From: JBAOHV01 sp963714875
GTDB taxonomy: Bacteria; Actinomycetota; Acidimicrobiia; Acidimicrobiales; Microtrichaceae
Length of the DNA: 64,000 nt
Assembly: GCA_963714875.1 (NCBI GenBank)
Contig: CAVQQI010000012.1
Span: forward strand, 62,001 to 126,000
Direction of reading: 5' to 3'
Below are positions 15,595-23,594 of this stretch, piece after piece (within the stretch, counting starts at the first letter, position 1; every line of letters begins with the position of its first letter). Under the pieces are notes generated by a model. The model was not told the DNA's origin, searched no databases, and saw only the letters and a list, made by a program, of their open reading frames with translations. Made by a program: the position numbers and the translations under genes.

Positions 15595-17954
15595 GGTGCG
15601 ACGGCGGCGCTTGCGTCGCCGTGGATGTCCGCGCGCTGCAGTCGCCGATGAGCGCGGAGCGCGGCATCGGTCGCTACACGCTGGACTGCCTCACCACGCT
15701 CGAGCGGCGTCACCCGGAACTGGTCACGTGGTACGTGTTCGACCCCGAGCTGCCGATCCACACCAACCTGTCGGCGTTCGAGCCGTCGGGAAAGCTGCGC
15801 CCGCAGGGCCATCCCGATCTGCACAGCAGCGTCATCGACCTGCTGCACATCGCCAGTCCGTGGGAGACGGTGTCGGTCGATGCCCTGCTGCCCGAGTGGG
15901 TCGTCCCCGGCCGGACCGCGGTCGTGGCCACCGTGTTCGATCTCATCCCGATGCTCTTCCCCGAGGTGTATCTGACCGACGTCCGCGTGCGGGTCGGCTT
16001 CACGGTCCGAGCCGCAGCACTCGACGTCGTGGACCGCATCGTGACGATCAGCGAGTCGAGTGGCCGGGACGTCGCCCGCCTGCTCGAGGTCCCACCGGAG
16101 CGGGTGCACGTGATCCACGGTGGTACGGCACCTCACTTCGTTGCGCCCTCCCGGCCGAGGTCAGAGCTGCGGGCCCGGGTGGCAGCGCTGTTGCCACAGG
16201 TCCGGGAGCGGCCGTACGTGCTGGCGCCGCTCGGGATCGAGCCGCGCAAGAACATCGGACGGTTGATCGAAGCGTATGCACGCATCGACCCGCACCTCCG
16301 GGAGCGGCATCCCCTGGTGGTGCAGTGCGCAGCGCGGCCGCACGAGATCGAACCGCACCTGGACGCCGCGGCCGGTCTCGGTTGCGCCGGGCAGGTCAGC
16401 TTCACGGGCTACGTCACCGACGAGGACCTCGTGACGCTGTACCAGGCGGCCGAGCTGGTGGTGTTCCCCTCGGTCTACGAAGGTCTCGGCCTGCCGGTGC
16501 TCGAGGCCCGTCGCTGCGGAGCGGTCGTGGTGTGCGGGGACAACTCGTCCCTGCGTGAGGTGCAACCCGACGCTCGGGCCCGTTTCGACGCGACCGACGT
16601 GGGAGCGATCACCACCTCGATGGTGCGGGCTCTGACCGATGAGGACCTCCGGGCCGAGCTGGCGGCCGCCCCGGTCGACGACCGCTACGAGTGGGCGACG
16701 GTGGCGGACGAGCTCGCGGGGGTCTACCGGTCGACGCTCGCTGCCGCGCCGCGGGCGACCCGCCGCCGTCGGACCCGTCGACCTCGGCTGGCGTTGTCGT
16801 CGCCGGCGCCGCCCAACCACGCCGGGCCGGCGGTGTACCTGGGGCAGCTGCTCGAGCACCTACCCGACCTGTGCGACGTGACGCTGCTCACCGCTGCGGA
16901 CGCGTCGTTGGTCCAGGTGGACCCCAGGGTGCAGGTCGAGACCCTGGAGGCGCTCGACGTGATCGAGCAGGTGCACGGCCCGTTCGACGAGGTCGTCTAC
17001 TTCCTGGGCAACAGCGAACACCACATCGCACAGGAGTACTTCCTTCGTCGGCGGCCGGGAGCCGTGGTGCTGCACGACGCCCGGCTGGTCGGGCTGTACC
17101 GCGAGATGAGCAGGCTGGCTCCGCAGCTGCTGCCGGAACCCGGGCTGCTGCCGACACTGCTCGGGATGTACCCGGGTCGCTACGACGCCTCGCTGCGTTC
17201 GAGCGACGAGCTGACCCAGGACGATGTCGTGCGACTGGGGATCCTGATGGTCGGCCTCGTGGCTCGACACGCCACCGAGCTGTACGTCCACTCCGAGCAC
17301 GCGGCTGACATGGTCGAACACGACTGCGGTCGACGGCCGGAGGTCATCTTCGGCCTGCCGTTCCCGGAGCAATCGGACCCGGTCATGGGGCCCGACCCAT
17401 CGGATCCGGTGGCGGCGAGCGGGGATCGGCTGGTCGCGTCGTTCGGCGTGCTCAGCCCGCTGAAGGGATCGGGCCTGCTGGTGCAGGCCGTGGCAGCGAC
17501 TCGCCCCGACACCCACCTGGCACTGGTCGGCGACGTCGACGAGGCCTACGCGGCGCACCTCCGCCGACTCGCCGACGACCTCGGCGTCGGGGACCGGGTC
17601 ACGCTGACGGGGGCGGTGGAGGACGGGGAGTACCGGCGCTGGTTGGCCCGGGCCGACGTCGCGGTGCAGCTGCGGATGGTGTCGAACGGCGAGTCCAGCG
17701 CTGCGCTGAACGACGTGATCGCCGCGGGGGTTCCGTCGGTCGTGTCGTCCGTCGGATCGTTCCGCGACCTGCCCGAGGGCCTGGCGGTGATGGTCGAGCC
17801 CGACATCGACCCCCGGCGGCTCGCTGCCACCCTCATGGACGTGCTCGACGATCCCGCCCGGCGAAGAGCGATGTCGGAGCGCGGCCGGTCCTACGCAGCG
17901 GCACACACCTATCGAGACGCCGCGGAATCCCTGGTCGACCGACTGCTGGGCTGA
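15591..17954 (+). CDS. Tandem GT4-GT4 glycosyltransferase (787 aa), paralogue of 7891-10323
   Basis: Module 1 (about 8-390) has VAVDVRALQ, AERGIGRYTLDCL, FDLIPMLFPEVYLTD, APLGIEPRKNIGRLIEAYA and FPSVYEGLGLPVLEARRCGAVVV. Module 2 (about 395-787) has LALSSPAPPNHAGPAVYLGQL, VHGPFDEVVYFLGNSEHH, LHDARLVGLYREM, HSEHAADMVEHDCGR and QLRMVSNGESSAALNDVIAAGVPSVV. Every one of these has a counterpart at the same place in the 810-residue protein at 7891, so they derive from a gene duplication. Both are preceded by a translationally coupled coiled-coil gene. It is expected to build the repeating part of a polymer before export. Confidence 0.87.
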   Translation: MRCDGGACVAVDVRALQSPMSAERGIGRYTLDCLTTLERRHPELVTWYVFDPELPIHTNLSAFEPSGKLRPQGHPDLHSSVIDLLHIASPWETVSVDALLPEWVVPGRTAVVATVFDLIPMLFPEVYLTDVRVRVGFTVRAAALDVVDRIVTISESSGRDVARLLEVPPERVHVIHGGTAPHFVAPSRPRSELRARVAALLPQVRERPYVLAPLGIEPRKNIGRLIEAYARIDPHLRERHPLVVQCAARPHEIEPHLDAAAGLGCAGQVSFTGYVTDEDLVTLYQAAELVVFPSVYEGLGLPVLEARRCGAVVVCGDNSSLREVQPDARARFDATDVGAITTSMVRALTDEDLRAELAAAPVDDRYEWATVADELAGVYRSTLAAAPRATRRRRTRRPRLALSSPAPPNHAGPAVYLGQLLEHLPDLCDVTLLTAADASLVQVDPRVQVETLEALDVIEQVHGPFDEVVYFLGNSEHHIAQEYFLRRRPGAVVLHDARLVGLYREMSRLAPQLLPEPGLLPTLLGMYPGRYDASLRSSDELTQDDVVRLGILMVGLVARHATELYVHSEHAADMVEHDCGRRPEVIFGLPFPEQSDPVMGPDPSDPVAASGDRLVASFGVLSPLKGSGLLVQAVAATRPDTHLALVGDVDEAYAAHLRRLADDLGVGDRVTLTGAVEDGEYRRWLARADVAVQLRMVSNGESSAALNDVIAAGVPSVVSSVGSFRDLPEGLAVMVEPDIDPRRLAATLMDVLDDPARRRAMSERGRSYAAAHTYRDAAESLVDRLLG

Positions 17955-17999
17955 GTCGGGGCGACCGCCCGGCGCGTCCGGGTCACGTCGCCATCCCGC

Positions 18000-18005
18000 T
18001 AGCCT
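18000..18005 (+). promoter_or_regulatory. -10 box TAGCCT, leaderless-type promoter
   Basis: TAGCCT ends 6 bases before the ATG at 18012. The 57-base gap after the glycosyltransferase holds no ribosome-binding site. Confidence 0.55.
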
Positions 18006-18011
18006 CGGCGA

Positions 18012-19376
18012 ATGTCCCTTCGCTTCGTGATCCTCGGTGGTGGTCCTGCCGGTACGCATGCGGCGACCTATGCGGCGCGGCTCGGGGCACAGGTCACCCT
18101 GATCGAACGTGACGTGGTGGGCGGGGCCGCGAACCTCTGGGACTGCGTGCCGTCCAAGGCGATGATCGCAACCGGCGGCGCGCTCGATCAGGTCACCGAG
18201 GCCGCCGGCATGGGTCTCGGGGTCGCGACGCCGACGGTCGACCTGGCAGCGCTGCAGCAGCGGATCACGTCCATCGTGAGTCGACTCGAGGCCAGCGGCC
18301 GTGCCCTGCTGGAGAGTCAGGGCGTCGAACTGGTCCGGGGTACGGGGCGGCTGGTGGACGCACACACGGTCGTGGCCGACACCGAGGCCGGGGAGATGAC
18401 GTTCGAGGCCGACGCGATCCTGGTCTCGACCGGGAGCCGACCGCGGATCCCCGAGTGGGCGGAACCCGACGGCGACCGCGTCCTGACCACGCGGGACGCC
18501 TACCCCCCACCGGTCATGCCCCAGCACCTGGTCGTGGTCGGGTCGGGCGTCACGGGCGTCGAGTTCGTGCACATGTTCGCCAGCTTCGGGTCGGAGGTGA
18601 CGCTGATCGTGTCGCGCCAACAGGTCCTTCCGACCAAGGATCCCGAGGTCGCCGCGGTGCTGGAGGACGACTTCCTGCGCAGGGGGGTCCGGCTCTACAA
18701 GGGCGCACGCGCCGTGGGTCTCGACCGCTCGGAGGACGGCGGAGTGGTCGTGCGCTGCGATGACGGCCGCACCGCTGCCGGCAGCCACGCCCTGCTGGCC
18801 ATCGGATCCGTGCCGAACGTCGAGGGCGTCGGCCTCGCCGAGGCCGGGGTCGAGATGGACGGGCCCTGGGTGAGGTCGCTCGACCACCACCTGCGGAGCA
18901 ACGTCGCACACATCTACGTCGCAGGTGACCTCTCGGGGAAGCTGCCGCTCGCCTCGGTGGCATCGATGCAGGGGCGCAAGATCGCCGAACACGTGATGGG
19001 TCTGCACAAGATCGACCACCGCCACATCGACTACGAGAAGGCCGCGTCAGCGATCTTCACCCAGCCCGAGATCGCCGACGTCGGTCTTGCCGAGGCGGAC
19101 GCCTTCGCCGAGGGGCGCAAGATCCGAGTGACCAAGGTGCCGTTCCAGTCACTCGCCAAGGCGCTGATCAACAACGACGTCCGTGGGTTCGTCAAGATCA
19201 TCTCGGACCCTGCGACGGGCGTCGTGCTCGGCGGTTCGATCGTCGGCCGTGACGCTGCCGAGCTGATCTCGGTGATCGCCGTCGCGGTGACCAACCGGCT
19301 GCGTGTGAGCGACATCGCGGAGAGCCTGTTCGTGCACCCCACGTTGGCCGAGGCGTTGGCCGAGGCGGCGGAGTGA
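18012..19376 (+). CDS. LpdA-like NAD(P)H quinone reductase / pyridine nucleotide-disulfide oxidoreductase
   Basis: A 454-residue flavoprotein. It has the FAD site FVILGGGPAGTHAATYAAR, the NAD(P) site LVVVGSGVTGVEFVHMF, the second FAD motif HIYVAGDLSG and a dimerisation domain ending FVHPTLAEALAEAAE. The redox centre reads GGAANLWDCVPSK: only the second Cys of the usual CxxxxC pair is present. Loss of one redox Cys is reported for the mycobacterial LpdA (Rv3303c), a quinone reductase rather than a lipoamide dehydrogenase. The same activity is therefore the best guess, though lipoamide cannot be the normal substrate in any case. It has its own promoter and no functional link to the glycan genes around it is evident. 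Confidence 0.82.
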   Translation: MSLRFVILGGGPAGTHAATYAARLGAQVTLIERDVVGGAANLWDCVPSKAMIATGGALDQVTEAAGMGLGVATPTVDLAALQQRITSIVSRLEASGRALLESQGVELVRGTGRLVDAHTVVADTEAGEMTFEADAILVSTGSRPRIPEWAEPDGDRVLTTRDAYPPPVMPQHLVVVGSGVTGVEFVHMFASFGSEVTLIVSRQQVLPTKDPEVAAVLEDDFLRRGVRLYKGARAVGLDRSEDGGVVVRCDDGRTAAGSHALLAIGSVPNVEGVGLAEAGVEMDGPWVRSLDHHLRSNVAHIYVAGDLSGKLPLASVASMQGRKIAEHVMGLHKIDHRHIDYEKAASAIFTQPEIADVGLAEADAFAEGRKIRVTKVPFQSLAKALINNDVRGFVKIISDPATGVVLGGSIVGRDAAELISVIAVAVTNRLRVSDIAESLFVHPTLAEALAEAAE

Positions 19377-19405
19377 GCATCCAAGAGGCTCCGCAGGCCC
19401 GGTGA

Positions 19406-19411
19406 TACGTT
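19406..19411 (+). promoter_or_regulatory. -10-like TACGTT upstream of the GT2 gene at 19448
   Basis: TACGTT is followed by a 36-base leader containing GAGAGG just before the ATG. This is a led rather than leaderless start. Confidence 0.35.
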
Positions 19412-19447
19412 CGGTGCCCGGTCGGTACTCGATCGGAGCTCGAGAGG

Positions 19448-20455
19448 ATGGCAATGGTCGTCGGCGACCGGACCCCACCCACCGCCGGGTCCGAGACGCA
19501 GCAGGGCGGTGCACCACGGACCGCGGTGATCATCCCGTGCCACAACGAGGAGGCGACCATCGCCGCGGTCGTCACCGAGTTCAGCGCTGCGCTTCCGGGT
19601 GCCGCTGTGTACGTGTTCGACAACCTGTCCACCGACGAGACCGCAGCGGTGGCCCGCGCCGCGGGGGCGGTGGTCGTGCCCTCGCTCCGTCCGGGCAAGG
19701 GCAGTGTGGTGCGCAAGATGTTCAGCGAGGTCGAGGCCGACGCCTACCTGATGGTGGACGGTGACGGCACCTACGAGGTCGACGTGGCAGATGAGATGCT
19801 GCGACGACTCCGCGAGGACGCTCTGGACATGGTGGTGGGCGCCCGGGTGCCCTCCGCACGCGACGGCGGCGAGTACCGCTCGGGTCATGCCCTCGGCAAC
19901 CGTTTCTTCTCCTGGCTCTACTCGAACATGTTCGACACCGCGATCGGCGACGCCTTCTCGGGCTACCGCGCCATGTCGCGGCGGTTCGTGAAGTCCTTTC
20001 CGGCCACCACGTCCGGGTTCGACATCGAGACCGAGCTGCTGGCGCACGCGGCCGAGTTGAAGCTGGAGGTCGTGGAGGTCCCCGCGCGCTACTACTCCCG
20101 TCCCGAGGGGTCGGAGAGCAAGCTCGGGACGTATCGCGACGGCCTGAAGATCCTGTTCAGCGCCCTGCGGTTGCTCAGCAACCTGCACCCCAAGCGGTTC
20201 TTCGGCGCCGCAGCGCTGCTGTTGACCGCCGCGGCGCTCGTACTGGGCCTGCCGGTGGTGGAGGAGTTCCGTGAGACGGGTCTCGTGGAGCGCTTTCCCA
20301 CCGCGATCCTGGCGGTCTCGTTGCAGATCATCGCGCTCATCCTGGCGACCTCGGGGATCGTCATCTCATCGGTGCGGCAGGTCAGCCGAGAGCAGCGACG
20401 ATTGGCCTACCTGGCAACGGCACCCTCGTCCGGGTCGTCCACCGCGGGCCGATGA
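19448..20455 (+). CDS. GT2 polyprenyl-phosphate sugar synthase-like (DPM1/GtrB type)
   Basis: The GT-A domain has AVIIPCHNEEATI, VFDNLSTDETAAV, LMVDGDGTYEVD with the metal-binding DGD, and FSGYRAMSRRFVKSFP. Two hydrophobic helices at about 250-270 and 280-305 anchor the C-terminus, as in GtrB-type enzymes that charge polyprenyl phosphate with a single sugar on the inner face. The start has GAGAGG directly before the ATG; an in-frame ATG 6 bases later is an alternative. The stop overlaps the ATG of the GT-C membrane protein (ATGA). The pair therefore looks like a carrier-charging enzyme plus the transferase that uses the lipid-linked sugar on the outer face. Confidence 0.84.
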   Translation: MAMVVGDRTPPTAGSETQQGGAPRTAVIIPCHNEEATIAAVVTEFSAALPGAAVYVFDNLSTDETAAVARAAGAVVVPSLRPGKGSVVRKMFSEVEADAYLMVDGDGTYEVDVADEMLRRLREDALDMVVGARVPSARDGGEYRSGHALGNRFFSWLYSNMFDTAIGDAFSGYRAMSRRFVKSFPATTSGFDIETELLAHAAELKLEVVEVPARYYSRPEGSESKLGTYRDGLKILFSALRLLSNLHPKRFFGAAALLLTAAALVLGLPVVEEFRETGLVERFPTAILAVSLQIIALILATSGIVISSVRQVSREQRRLAYLATAPSSGSSTAGR

Positions 20456-22131
20456 CCGAGCTCGTCGACGACCCGTCGGCCCCGGCCGGGGACCCACCCG
20501 CGTCGGGTGACGACGACACCGCGACCCGAACACCGCCCAGGGTCGCACGGCTGCGGGCCATGCTGGCCGAGCGGCTGTCCGATCCTGTCACCATCGCTGC
20601 GCTCGCGGTGGTGCTGGCCGCGGCGGTGGTGGGTGTCTGGCTGCGGTATCGCTACTCCACCTGGATCGAGCCGTCGCCGGACTCCGACGAGGCGGAGTTC
20701 GCGCTGTTGGCCCAGCAGCTGCTGCGCGGCGAGCTGCCGCTGCTGATGCGTGGGCAGCCCTACGGCGGCACGCCGTGGTTGGTGGCGATCGCCACGTCGA
20801 TCCGGGTGTTCGGCATGGACGAGTTCGGTCTGCGGCTGCCGACGGTGGTGCTCGGGCTGACCAACGTGGGTCTCGCCTTCGCCATCGGTCGACAGCTCGG
20901 ATGGAGTGTCCGTCGTGCGCTGCTGGGGGCCGGCGGGGTGTGGTGCTACCCGATGGCAGCGGTGTACTTCGCGAGTCGGGAGACGATGTACTTCGTTCCC
21001 GCCGTCACCGGGAGTCTCGTGGCACTCCTGCTGGTCCTGCGTGCTGAGCGCCGCCGGGCGCCCGGAGCGCTCGCGGGGGCGGACCGCTGGGGTCGGCGAC
21101 AGCTGGTGCTGGCAGGTGTCGCCGCCGGCGTCGGATTCTGGATCAATCCGGGCTCGTTGTACATCAGCGGCCCGACGTTCCTGTGGCTCGGCCTGCGCGT
21201 GCTGCGCGAGGGGTGGCGGCTGGACGCCCGACCACGAGCCCGGGTCGTCGCAGCGGTGCGGCCCGCCCTGCTCGTCGCCGCAGGGGTGGCCGTCGGGTCC
21301 TTCCCCTGGTGGTTCCTGACCGTGTTCGGGGTGGATCGGCGCAACAACTACGACGATCGCGGGGGCTTCTCACTGTTCGAGCGGGCCGAGTTCTTCGCCT
21401 TCGAGCAGGTGCCGGGGTGGCTCGGCTTCAAGGCGCCCATCGGGGGCTACACCAACGGTGCGTGGCTCGGCGGCCCGCTGTGGCGGGTCGGGTTCGTCGC
21501 CATCGCGCTGCTGTTGGTCGTGCAGACCGTGCGCCGCCGCAACGGTCCGAACGAAGGGGTCCTGACCGCCATCGCGCTGTGCTTCCCGCTGGTCTTCCTG
21601 TTGGTCACCGCGCAGTCCGGCCCGGTGTACGCGAACCTGCGCTACGTGTTCTTCGCCGCGCCGTTGCTGGGGCTCCTGGTGGTCGCGAAGTGGCGGCGTG
21701 ACCTCCACGCCGTGCTCGCCGCGGCGTTGCTGCCGCTCATCTCCTTCGCCGGGTTGACGACCTGGGAGCCCCAGCGGGGCCGCACCCCGGATGCCGCGGT
21801 GGAGCTGCTGCGCGAGCGGGGTGCCACCTGCGTGATCGGCGACTACTGGGCAGGCGGGCACCGGGTCATGTTCGGCAGCGAGGGAGAGATCGTCGCGGTC
21901 TCCACCTTCGAGAACCGCAACCCGCTCTACGTGGACCAGGCCGAGGACCGCGGGAACTGTCCGTGGATCTTCTTCGAGACGGACGCGTTCGGCCAGCTGT
22001 TCCTGGACCACCTCGAGGACGAGGGCATCGAGGTGGAGGCGGAACGACCCGGTGGCGGTGTTGTGGTGTACTTCCCCGAGCGCCGGGTCTGGGTCACCGA
22101 GGTGTTCCCCGATGCCCTGGCACCGAACTGA
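20452..22131 (+). CDS. GT-C (GT39/ArnT-like) membrane glycosyltransferase
   Basis: A 559-residue polytopic protein with about 10-12 hydrophobic segments after a 45-residue cytoplasmic N-terminus. The first outer loop carries PSPDSDEAEFALLAQQLL, matching the acidic DE-containing catalytic loop of GT-C enzymes, followed by QPYGGTPWLVAI. The C-terminal 130 residues are soluble. Coupled to the GT2 gene upstream, it likely uses a polyprenyl-phosphate sugar to decorate an exported glycan or a protein on the outer face. Acceptor unknown. Confidence 0.78.
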   Translation: MTELVDDPSAPAGDPPASGDDDTATRTPPRVARLRAMLAERLSDPVTIAALAVVLAAAVVGVWLRYRYSTWIEPSPDSDEAEFALLAQQLLRGELPLLMRGQPYGGTPWLVAIATSIRVFGMDEFGLRLPTVVLGLTNVGLAFAIGRQLGWSVRRALLGAGGVWCYPMAAVYFASRETMYFVPAVTGSLVALLLVLRAERRRAPGALAGADRWGRRQLVLAGVAAGVGFWINPGSLYISGPTFLWLGLRVLREGWRLDARPRARVVAAVRPALLVAAGVAVGSFPWWFLTVFGVDRRNNYDDRGGFSLFERAEFFAFEQVPGWLGFKAPIGGYTNGAWLGGPLWRVGFVAIALLLVVQTVRRRNGPNEGVLTAIALCFPLVFLLVTAQSGPVYANLRYVFFAAPLLGLLVVAKWRRDLHAVLAAALLPLISFAGLTTWEPQRGRTPDAAVELLRERGATCVIGDYWAGGHRVMFGSEGEIVAVSTFENRNPLYVDQAEDRGNCPWIFFETDAFGQLFLDHLEDEGIEVEAERPGGGVVVYFPERRVWVTEVFPDALAPN

Positions 22132-22181
22132 GACATGACTCCTCCCCACGTCCATCCACCGCAAGCACTGGAACCCCACAG

Positions 22182-22736
22182 ATGACACGATTCGACGACG
22201 CACTCCGTGACCACCGCATCAAGAAGGCCTGCAGCCTGGTCCCCGCAGGATCGAGGGTCCTCGACGTCGGTTGTCGCGACGGTCAGCTGTTCCGAACGCT
22301 CGGTCACTCGCTCGGCGAGGGCGTCGGGATCGACCCGGAGCTCGAGGCTCCGATCGTCACTGCCGACTATCGGCTCGTGCCGGGCTGGTTCCCCACCGAC
22401 CTCCCCGATGACGTCGGTGACTTCGACGTGATCACGATGCTGGCGCTGTTCGAGCACATCTCGCCCGACGACCAGCCCAAGGTCGTCGCCCGCTGCAAGG
22501 AACTGCTGCGGCCCGGCGGCTCGGTCGTGCTCACGATCCCGTCCAAGCAGGTCGACGCGATCCTCGACGTGCTGGAGAAGGTCCGGCTGGTCGTCGACGA
22601 CTCCATCCACCAGCACTACGGCTTCGACGCGAAGCGTGACACCGAGCCGGTGTTCGCAGCCGGTGGATTCCGCACCGACCACCGTTCGACCTTCCAGTTC
22701 GGCCTCAACAACCTCTTCCGCTTCACCGCTGCGTGA
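22182..22736 (+). CDS. Small class I methyltransferase (184 aa)
   Basis: Motif I is VLDVGCRDGQLF, the acidic end of beta-2 is GVGIDPELEAP, and FDVITMLALFEHI with LLRPGGSVVLTIPS complete a UbiE/Methyltransf_11-type fold. The ATG at 22182 begins 50 bases after the membrane-protein stop; upstream in-frame starts fall inside that gene. It sits directly before wzm-wzt, a position often taken by glycan-modifying or chain-capping enzymes. Confidence 0.78.
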   Translation: MTRFDDALRDHRIKKACSLVPAGSRVLDVGCRDGQLFRTLGHSLGEGVGIDPELEAPIVTADYRLVPGWFPTDLPDDVGDFDVITMLALFEHISPDDQPKVVARCKELLRPGGSVVLTIPSKQVDAILDVLEKVRLVVDDSIHQHYGFDAKRDTEPVFAAGGFRTDHRSTFQFGLNNLFRFTAA

Positions 22737-22762
22737 GCCACCGACCATCAGAGCGTGCCTGC

Positions 22763-22768
22763 TATCGT
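22763..22768 (+). promoter_or_regulatory. -10 box TATCGT upstream of wzm
   Basis: TATCGT is followed by a 33-base leader containing GTTGAGG before the TTG start at 22802. Confidence 0.45.
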
Positions 22769-22801
22769 GGCGCCGCTCTGTCCACGAGTTGAGGTCGTCG
22801 T

Positions 22802-23593
22802 TTGTCCACCCCCGCAGAGGTCTGGTCCTACCGGACCCTGATCGCGAATCTCGCTCAACGCGAGCTGAAGTCGAAGTACAAACGCAGTCTCCTCGGGTGG
22901 ATGTGGTCGCTGATCAACCCTGCGGCCACCCTTGGTGTGTACACCGTCGTGTTCGGGTACTTCCTCAAGGCGGTCCCGCCCCCGATGGGCAACGGCAACC
23001 AGAGCTTCGCGCTGTACCTGTTCACCGGTCTGGTGGTGTGGAACCTCTTCTCGGGAATCGTCAACACCGGCATCGCGTCGTTCTCCGGCGCGGGGAACCT
23101 GTTGACCCGCACCTACTTCCCACCGGAGTGCCCGATGGTGGCCGGGCTGCTGACGGTGCTCATCCAGGCAGCGCTGGAGGCGGGGATCCTCATGTTGTTC
23201 ATGGTCATCGCCGCGAACGTGTCGTGGACCGTGGTGTTCGTCCTGCCGATCTATCTGCTGATGTCGTGCTTCGCGTTCGGCATCGGGCTCGTGCTCGGGG
23301 TCGCGAACATCCGATTCCGCGACGTGTTCTACCTGGTCGGCATCGGCATGCAGGTGCTGTTCTACGCCACACCGATCGTGTACCCGATCGACATCGTGCC
23401 CGAGAACGCACAGCGCCTGCTGGAGCTGAATCCGCTCAGTTCGTTCGTCTACGCGATGCGACAGTCGGTGTACACGCTCGAGTTGCCCACCACGCTGAAC
23501 TGGGTGGTCATGTGCAGCGCTGCGCTGGTGAGCCTGGTCGGTGGTTGGGCGATCTTCAGCCGGTGGGCCCCGACCGTCATCGAGGAACTCTGA
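22802..23593 (+). CDS. wzm: Polysaccharide ABC exporter, permease subunit
   Basis: An ABC-2 type permease of 263 residues with six hydrophobic segments. The N-terminal signature is RELKSKYKRSLLGWMWSLINPAATLGVYTVV, written here only to mark RSLLGWMW and LINPA, standard in Wzm/TagG proteins. The C-terminus has YATPIVYPIDIVP. It exports an undecaprenyl-linked polymer made in the cytoplasm. The start is TTG, because no ATG or GTG lies before residue 37, which is inside the conserved region. Stop and the wzt ATG are one base apart. Confidence 0.9.
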   Translation: MSTPAEVWSYRTLIANLAQRELKSKYKRSLLGWMWSLINPAATLGVYTVVFGYFLKAVPPPMGNGNQSFALYLFTGLVVWNLFSGIVNTGIASFSGAGNLLTRTYFPPECPMVAGLLTVLIQAALEAGILMLFMVIAANVSWTVVFVLPIYLLMSCFAFGIGLVLGVANIRFRDVFYLVGIGMQVLFYATPIVYPIDIVPENAQRLLELNPLSSFVYAMRQSVYTLELPTTLNWVVMCSAALVSLVGGWAIFSRWAPTVIEEL

Positions 23594-23594
23594 G

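Noticed and set aside
16860..19025. Minus-strand open frame of 721 codons spanning the GT4 and LpdA-like genes
   Set aside because: It crosses two real genes and a plus-strand promoter and has shadow-type composition with no motif.
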